Below, in pieces: positions 61,101 to 64,000 of a stretch of 64,000 nucleotides of DNA (positions are counted from its first letter, which is position 1; each line of letters opens with the position of its first letter). Source of the DNA: Symbiodinium natans (Eukaryota; Sar; Dinophyceae; Suessiales; Symbiodiniaceae); assembly GCA_905221605.1 (NCBI GenBank), contig CAJNDS010000427.1:62001-126000 (forward strand). Reading direction: 5' to 3'. The notes under the pieces were generated by a model. The model searched no databases. It saw only the letters and a list, made by a program, of their open reading frames with translations, and had not been told where the DNA came from. The translations under genes and the position numbers were made by a program.

Positions 61101-63813
61101 AGCCCTCAGCAGCCCTCAGCCCCCAGCCCTCAGCCCTCAGCCCTCAACCCTATCATACAGGTCCAGCGTGCCGTCCACCCCCTGGGGCAGAATGCATACG
61201 CAACGGAGGAGATCTGAAGAAGACCTGCCCGCGCTCACAAGGGTTTAGGCTTAGGGCTCAGGCTTAGGGTTTAGGGTTTAGGGTTTAGGGTTTAGGGTTT
61301 AGGGTTTAGGGTTTCGGGTTTAGGGTTTAGGGTTTAGGGTTTAGGGTTTGGGCTTAGGGCTTCGGGCTTAGGGTTCAGGGTTCCCCGGTATCGCGAGAGT
61401 TTTAGGGCTCCGGGACTGTAGGCCCTAAACCCAAAACCCTAAACGCTATAATTCAACCCTATGAACTCTAGAAACCCTAAACCCTAAACCCTAAAACCCT
61501 AAACCCTAGACCTTATACACCCCAAGCGTTTAAGATTTTTGAGGTTGGGGTATTGGGGAGTATGAGGTTTGGGGCTTTTAGGGCTCTGTTTTTGGGGCTT
61601 CGGTGAAAAGGTTCTTACGGGAGGGGGCTCATTTGAGGTACCTAGAAACCCTTCGGGAAGCTTAGGCATTAGGGAGCTGCAGTGGGTTTTTTTTCAGGGA
61701 ACCCTGGGGTACATACACCCCTTGAACCCCCCCTCCCTTAAGAACACTAAACCCTAAACCTTCAACCCTTAACCCCAAACCCTAAACCCTAAACCCTAGA
61801 CCCTAGACCCTCCTGAATGCTCGAAACCCTAAACCCTAAACCAAAAGTTGGGGCTTTGAAGTTCGAACTTGAATGTTTCGGGCCCAAGATAGTTTAGTTG
61901 GGCTCCTTCTTGGGGGTTGGGAGGGTCTAGGCGGTTAGGGGGTTCGGGGTTTAGGTTTTGGGGTTTGGGGTTTAGGGTTTAGGGTTGAGATTCGGGGCCT
62001 TGCTTGGGGTTTTGGGTTTGGGGTGAGGGTTGGGGGCCTCCGGGAGGGGGTCTGTCCGTGGCCCAAAACTCAAAACGTGAAAATTAAGTTTGTAGGTCCC
62101 CCCCCAAAGCTCCTGAGATGTGATCCTAAGCTCCACACAGAAGCCCTCAGTCAAAAACCTTCCCTCAAAACGTTTCCGAAAAGTCTTCGTTCACCCAAAC
62201 CTTATACCATTTCTATAAACCCGAAACCCGAAACCCTAAACCCTAAGCCCTAAGCCCTAAACCCTAAGCCCTAAGCCCTAAACCCTAAACCCTAAACGTT
62301 ATAGAATTTCCATCAACCCTAAACCCTAGAGCCTCACCTTGGTCCTGTGACTTGCACGCGAAGGCTCCCCAATGAAAAAGGCGGAAGCATCAGGAAAGAG
62401 CATGGTTGAAGACTTCGGGTTCAGAACAATATGGTCAGTTCTCCAAATTCGGGCTCTTTGTGGGGGTACACCATGTTTTAGGGGCCGCATGTATAATCAG
62501 GACCCCAAAAGGGACCATCATTTTGCTGCACTGTGTATCTGAGGCCGCGACCCGTCGACAAGTGACAATGAGTAGCCGCTTCAGGCTGCTTGTGAATACA
62601 GACACAATAAGGAAATTAATACGGCGGGATACCGTCAAAACCATCGAATTTCGGGGTCCCCAAGCGATTTCCTATCAGGGAGACACAGGCTTTGAGCAAG
62701 GCTAGCTTGGAGAAAAAATACACATCTGATCGTGAATATGCTGACACCTCATGGACCCATAGAAGCCAGTAAGGCTTTTCATACCAAAGACTGCCGCTGA
62801 TTTAACATGTTTAACGGAATGAAACCCAAAAGGGACCATTATTTAGAGAAGAGACCATATAGCCAACACAGCTGCAATCGTAATAGTAGTGTTCTAACCC
62901 TTGTGTCGTGTGATGATGAGATTTAGCACCAAACTCTGAGCAGGATTAAGCCCTAAACCATAAACCCTAAACCCCAAAGCCTAAACCGAACCCCGGCTCC
63001 CAGAGAGAGGAGTCTTCGGAAAAGGACGATTTCAACCAGGCGATCACGGCTGCCATGCTGTTCCTGGGGCCCGAGTTAGAGCTCATGGGGTTTAGGGTTT
63101 GGGGTTTGGGATTTAGGGTTTAGGGCTTAAGGTTGCTGTTGTGAGCATACAGCAGGGCCTTGGGCTGCTAATGGCATGGACCCTTAGGCATTTCGACCCT
63201 TCGGCGTTTAGAGATGTGTTGAAGGGGTTTAGGCTTACAGGGTTTTTGGGGGTCCCTGGCCCTATAAGCCCTTTCGCCTTTGACGCTGTAACCACACGTT
63301 GCCCTGAACTGTAAACCTTAGCCCCACAACCCTACATCGCCCAGAAGCCCGAAGCCCTTGCTTAGATTCTAAACGCTCAACCCGAAGACCTACAGCCCCC
63401 ACAAACCCTAAAGCCTGTATAGGTCCTAAACACGAAGCCCCAAACCGTATAGAATCCTCTGCCCACAAACCGCTTCAGGTACTACCGCAGAATCGGGGAT
63501 CAGGAGCGGCTGCAGAATGCCATGGAGTTCGCCAACAACCATCCGTACGCCGCCACGCACTACGAAAACTCCTGGCAGCAGCTCCGCTAAGCACATTGGG
63601 TTTAGGGTTTAAGGGTTTTAAGGGTTGAAGGGTTTTAGGGATTTGGGGTTTTTAGGGTTTAAGGTTTTAAGGGTTCAAGTGTTTAAGGGTTTAGTGGGTT
63701 TAGGGTTTAGGGTGAATATGAGCTGAGTCGAGAAGGCTAGCATTACTGCTGCCTCCAAACCCCTGGTAGGGACGGGCACGTACGACAGCGGCAGGCACAT
63801 GTTGTTGGACAAG
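49212..63813 (+). CDS. Second gene: TPR-like, possibly prolyl-hydroxylase (leprecan)-like, 3'-incomplete
   Basis: About 18 plus-strand islands of 44-111 bp (one longer, about 200 bp) that mostly join in phase, flanked by the same CCCTAAA/TTTAGGG pattern. Peptides are rich in tetratricopeptide/SEL1-like helices: ARQCFQQSMQAGYPRARTRL (57.5 kb), RKYPEALWVSAAQHYDSF (58.1 kb), WKSLEAAAEELTELAKF (59.3 kb), WRMYQLYGRLLDVYTVL (60.3 kb), FNQAITAAMLFLGPELELM (63.0 kb), YYRRIGDQERLQNAMEF (63.5 kb) and GTYDSGRHMLLDK (63.8 kb). The last three recall the FLxPxxxxMxxNxxYY repeats and the R-x-V-x-LD-x-V lead-in to the 2-oxoglutarate oxygenase domain of prolyl 3-hydroxylases/leprecans, but no catalytic H-x-D is inside the window. 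The identity is tentative; a plain TPR protein is the alternative. The gene runs off the right edge and its start is not defined. Confidence 0.4.
49773..49841 (+). CDS. Second gene exon
   Basis: Encodes ATGDLDLPLLQHVPQTEAPE. The GT donor is the first GT of the following TTTAGGG array and joins in phase to the next exon. Confidence 0.5.
50210..50290 (+). CDS. Second gene exon
   Basis: Encodes TPFTCPGGCYFEASFGDRPD followed by ELQERR; GC donor at 50291 in a GGCTTAGGG unit. Joins in phase on both sides. Confidence 0.5.
50981..51078 (+). CDS. Second gene exon
   Basis: After CCTAAG, encodes RTRAKEHSESDGRAQHMWDA and CSRRREERSQ. Phase agrees with the flanking exons if a GA donor is used. Confidence 0.4.
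51344..51417 (+). CDS. Second gene exon
   Basis: Acceptor CACAG, donor GC. Encodes HLRKWIFEALGRWPSCRDEA. Confidence 0.45.
52500..52672. repeat. CCCCAAA array turning into CCCTAAA
   Basis: About 12 CCCCAAA units followed by six CCCTAAA units. Confidence 0.95.
52912..52992 (+). CDS. Second gene exon
   Basis: Acceptor CTGCAG; GT donor within the following GGGTTTAG. Encodes AFAFACGCRRLLREAKAAED, phase 0. Confidence 0.5.
53040..53186. repeat. GGGTCTATA 9-bp minisatellite
   Basis: Sixteen near-perfect tandem 9-mers between TTTAGGG units. Confidence 0.97.
53589..53639 (+). CDS. Second gene exon
   Basis: Acceptor ACCAG, donor GT, phase 0. Encodes ADWAQDEESLFAAWSPC. Confidence 0.5.
54245..54383. 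repeat. Fold-back element, family 5
   Basis: Ends CCTTGGGGACGAAATGAACC and GGTTCATCTCGTCCCCGAGG pair over about 26 bp. The internal unit GGTTCATATACCTT.ATAGGA occurs twice. The opposite-strand copy is at 56301-56411. An exon starts 10 bases downstream. Confidence 0.85.
54394..54453 (+). CDS. Second gene exon
   Basis: Acceptor GCCAG, donor GT, phase 0. Encodes MSNWQDTAWNRARYTAARAA. Confidence 0.45.
54881..54987. repeat. Fold-back element, family 4
   Basis: ACTTGGTAGCCCAGT at the left pairs with ACTGGGGTACCAAGT at the right. Confidence 0.75.
55083..55217. repeat. Fold-back element, family 3
   Basis: Left TTTCATGGGTCCTTAG, GATCCCTTGCCTCCCG and TAAGGGCCCTTGAG; right GGGGTCCCCTTCTTTG and GGGGCCATGTAACTGCCCC. 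Confidence 0.6.
55289..55339 (+). CDS. Second gene exon
   Basis: Acceptor TGTCCAG. Encodes MFSDLQFWRLDLKELRG; GC donor at 55340. The frame continues open to about 55370, so the end is uncertain. Confidence 0.45.
56301..56411. repeat. Fold-back element, family 5
   Basis: Ends CCTCGGGGACGAAATGAACC and GGTTCATTTCGTCCCCAAGG. The interior (GGGGTCATATACCCTACACT) is the reverse complement of the right half of 54245-54383. Confidence 0.85.
57180..57384 (+). CDS. Possible second gene exon
   Basis: Acceptor CCCAG. Open for about 68 codons with high third-position G+C, including AAFQQGAAHEARGQIEEAHV; a GT donor follows. The frame choice is not certain. Confidence 0.35.
57539..57649 (+). CDS. Second gene exon: TPR/SEL1-like
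   Basis: Acceptor CGCAG, donor GC, phase 0. Encodes ARQCFQQSMQAGYPRARTRL and a LLLDPALPAKLE tail. Confidence 0.55.
58100..58185 (+). CDS. Second gene exon
   Basis: An ATT microsatellite runs into its CAG acceptor; donor GT. Encodes PRKYPEALWVSAAQHYDSFE. Joins in phase to the next exon. Confidence 0.55.
58639..58700 (+). CDS. Second gene exon
   Basis: Acceptor TTTAAG; encodes YTSLGRRVMPRFLRSGHVSE; a GA donor before an in-frame TAG 23 bases later. Confidence 0.4.
58722..58857. repeat. TTTAGGG array turning into TTTGGGG
   Basis: Six TTTAGGG units followed by about 14 TTTGGGG units; the complementary CCCCAAA block lies at 59090-59226. Confidence 0.95.
59241..59334 (+). CDS. Second gene exon: helical
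   Basis: Acceptor GCCAG; GT donor at the start of a TTTAGGG array. Encodes WKSLEAAAEELTELAKFNLG; joins in phase to the next exon. Confidence 0.5.
59335..59424. repeat. TTTAGGG array
   Basis: About 12 perfect units starting directly at the exon end. A longer one (about 15 units) lies at 59890-59996. Confidence 0.97.
60244..60343 (+). CDS. Second gene exon
   Basis: Encodes MDSKEWRMYQLYGRLLDVYT and SRDTKLGMPS; the GT donor lies in GGTTTAGGG. Confidence 0.5.
61161..61217 (+). CDS. Second gene exon or short terminal exon
   Basis: Acceptor TACAG. One frame reads VQRAVHPLGQNAYATEEI then TGA. A second frame stays open longer and agrees in phase with the previous exon, so the frame is unresolved. 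Confidence 0.3.
   Translation, partial: VQRAVHPLGQNAYATEEI
61218..63003. other. Intron-like stretch
   Basis: Contains TTTAGGG (61265-61380) and CCCTAAA/CCCTAAG (62225-62300) runs, and a repeat-free block (62330-62940) with an open frame of about 99 codons that resembles no known family. Confidence 0.5.
63004..63089 (+). CDS. Second gene exon: FLxPxxxxM repeat
   Basis: Acceptor CCCAG; GT donor in GGGTTTAG. Encodes DFNQAITAAMLFLGPELELM; joins in phase to the next exon to give ELELMGYYRR. Confidence 0.55.
63479..63585 (+). CDS. Second gene exon
   Basis: Acceptor TTCAG. Encodes YYRRIGDQERLQNAMEFANN and HPYAATHYENSWQQL. A GC donor just before an in-frame TAA keeps phase with the next exon. Confidence 0.55.
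63770..63813 (+). CDS. Second gene exon: lead-in to oxygenase-like domain
   Basis: Acceptor GGTAG, donor GT. Encodes GTYDSGRHMLLDK, reminiscent of R-x-V-x-LD-x-V before the catalytic domain in prolyl hydroxylases. Confidence 0.4.
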
Positions 63814-64000
63814 GTCTCCCTACACGAACCCTGAAGTCTTATATGATTTGCTCCATAAATAGGGTCTTGTCGTGGTGTAGGTTTAGGGCTTAGGATCAGA
63901 CAGCGCCCTAAACCCTAAACCCTAAACCTTGAACCCTGAACCCTGAACCCTGAACCCTAAACCCTAAACCCTAGACCCACAAAAACCTCAGGACGCCCCG

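Noticed and set aside
1-64000. Window as a chromosome end
   Set aside because: Heptamers occur in both orientations and are interspersed with exons throughout; there is no terminal one-strand array.
1-64000. tRNA, rRNA or spliced-leader genes
   Set aside because: No cloverleaf, rRNA core or intact spliced-leader sequence was recognised on either strand by eye.

Overview
The window looks like nuclear DNA of a dinoflagellate alga. The evidence is the very high density of the telomere-type heptamer TTTAGGG/CCCTAAA scattered along all 64 kb, very short exons in long repeat-filled introns, splice donors that must often be read as GC or GA rather than GT, acceptors mostly of the form AG|G, and a copia-class retroelement with high third-position G+C. 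No bacterial operons, ribosome binding sites, rRNA, tRNA or CRISPR were seen. Nearly every open frame over 60 codons outside the retroelement is a by-product of the repeats. The real genes lie in islands of 18-110 bases between repeat runs.

Layout. (1) About 1-13.9 kb: repeat-rich DNA with small islands, including an ankyrin-like exon (11-124), microsatellites (GAAA at 8.7-8.9 kb, CATA at 9.05-9.17 kb) and a diverged minisatellite (12.77-13.11 kb). (2) About 13.97-47.6 kb: one plus-strand gene rebuilt from about 23 short exons, matching in order the landmarks of a P-loop uridine/nucleoside kinase (phosphoribulokinase/uridine kinase family) with a threonyl-tRNA-synthetase-like N-terminal region. 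From the P-loop exon (25.8 kb) to the stop (47,605) nearly every exon joins in phase. (3) 31,100-38,925: an intact Ty1/copia element inside one intron of that gene, same strand, with identical 166-bp LTRs, a 5-bp target duplication, a gag-protease frame, an extra middle ORF, and a pol with an unexpected methyltransferase-like domain before the integrase. (4) 40.4-41.0 kb: an intronless coding fragment resembling the C-terminus of a C5 cytosine methyltransferase, in the next intron-sized gap. (5) About 49.2-64 kb: a second plus-strand gene of about 18 small exons, tentatively a TPR-bearing prolyl-hydroxylase (leprecan)-like protein, running off the right edge. The two genes lie head to tail with about 1.6 kb between them.

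The most unusual features are: a biased arrangement in which TTTAGGG runs follow exons and CCCTAAA runs precede the next one, so that intron ends can pair as long hairpins; at least six families of dispersed palindromic (fold-back) elements in introns; an 18-bp microexon; and a retroelement whose gag-protease frame ends in a single UAG followed 6 nt later by a 13-bp hairpin and a possible pseudoknot, as in gammaretroviral readthrough sites.

Exon limits were chosen by eye to preserve phase and family similarity. They are predictions, not transcript-supported boundaries.
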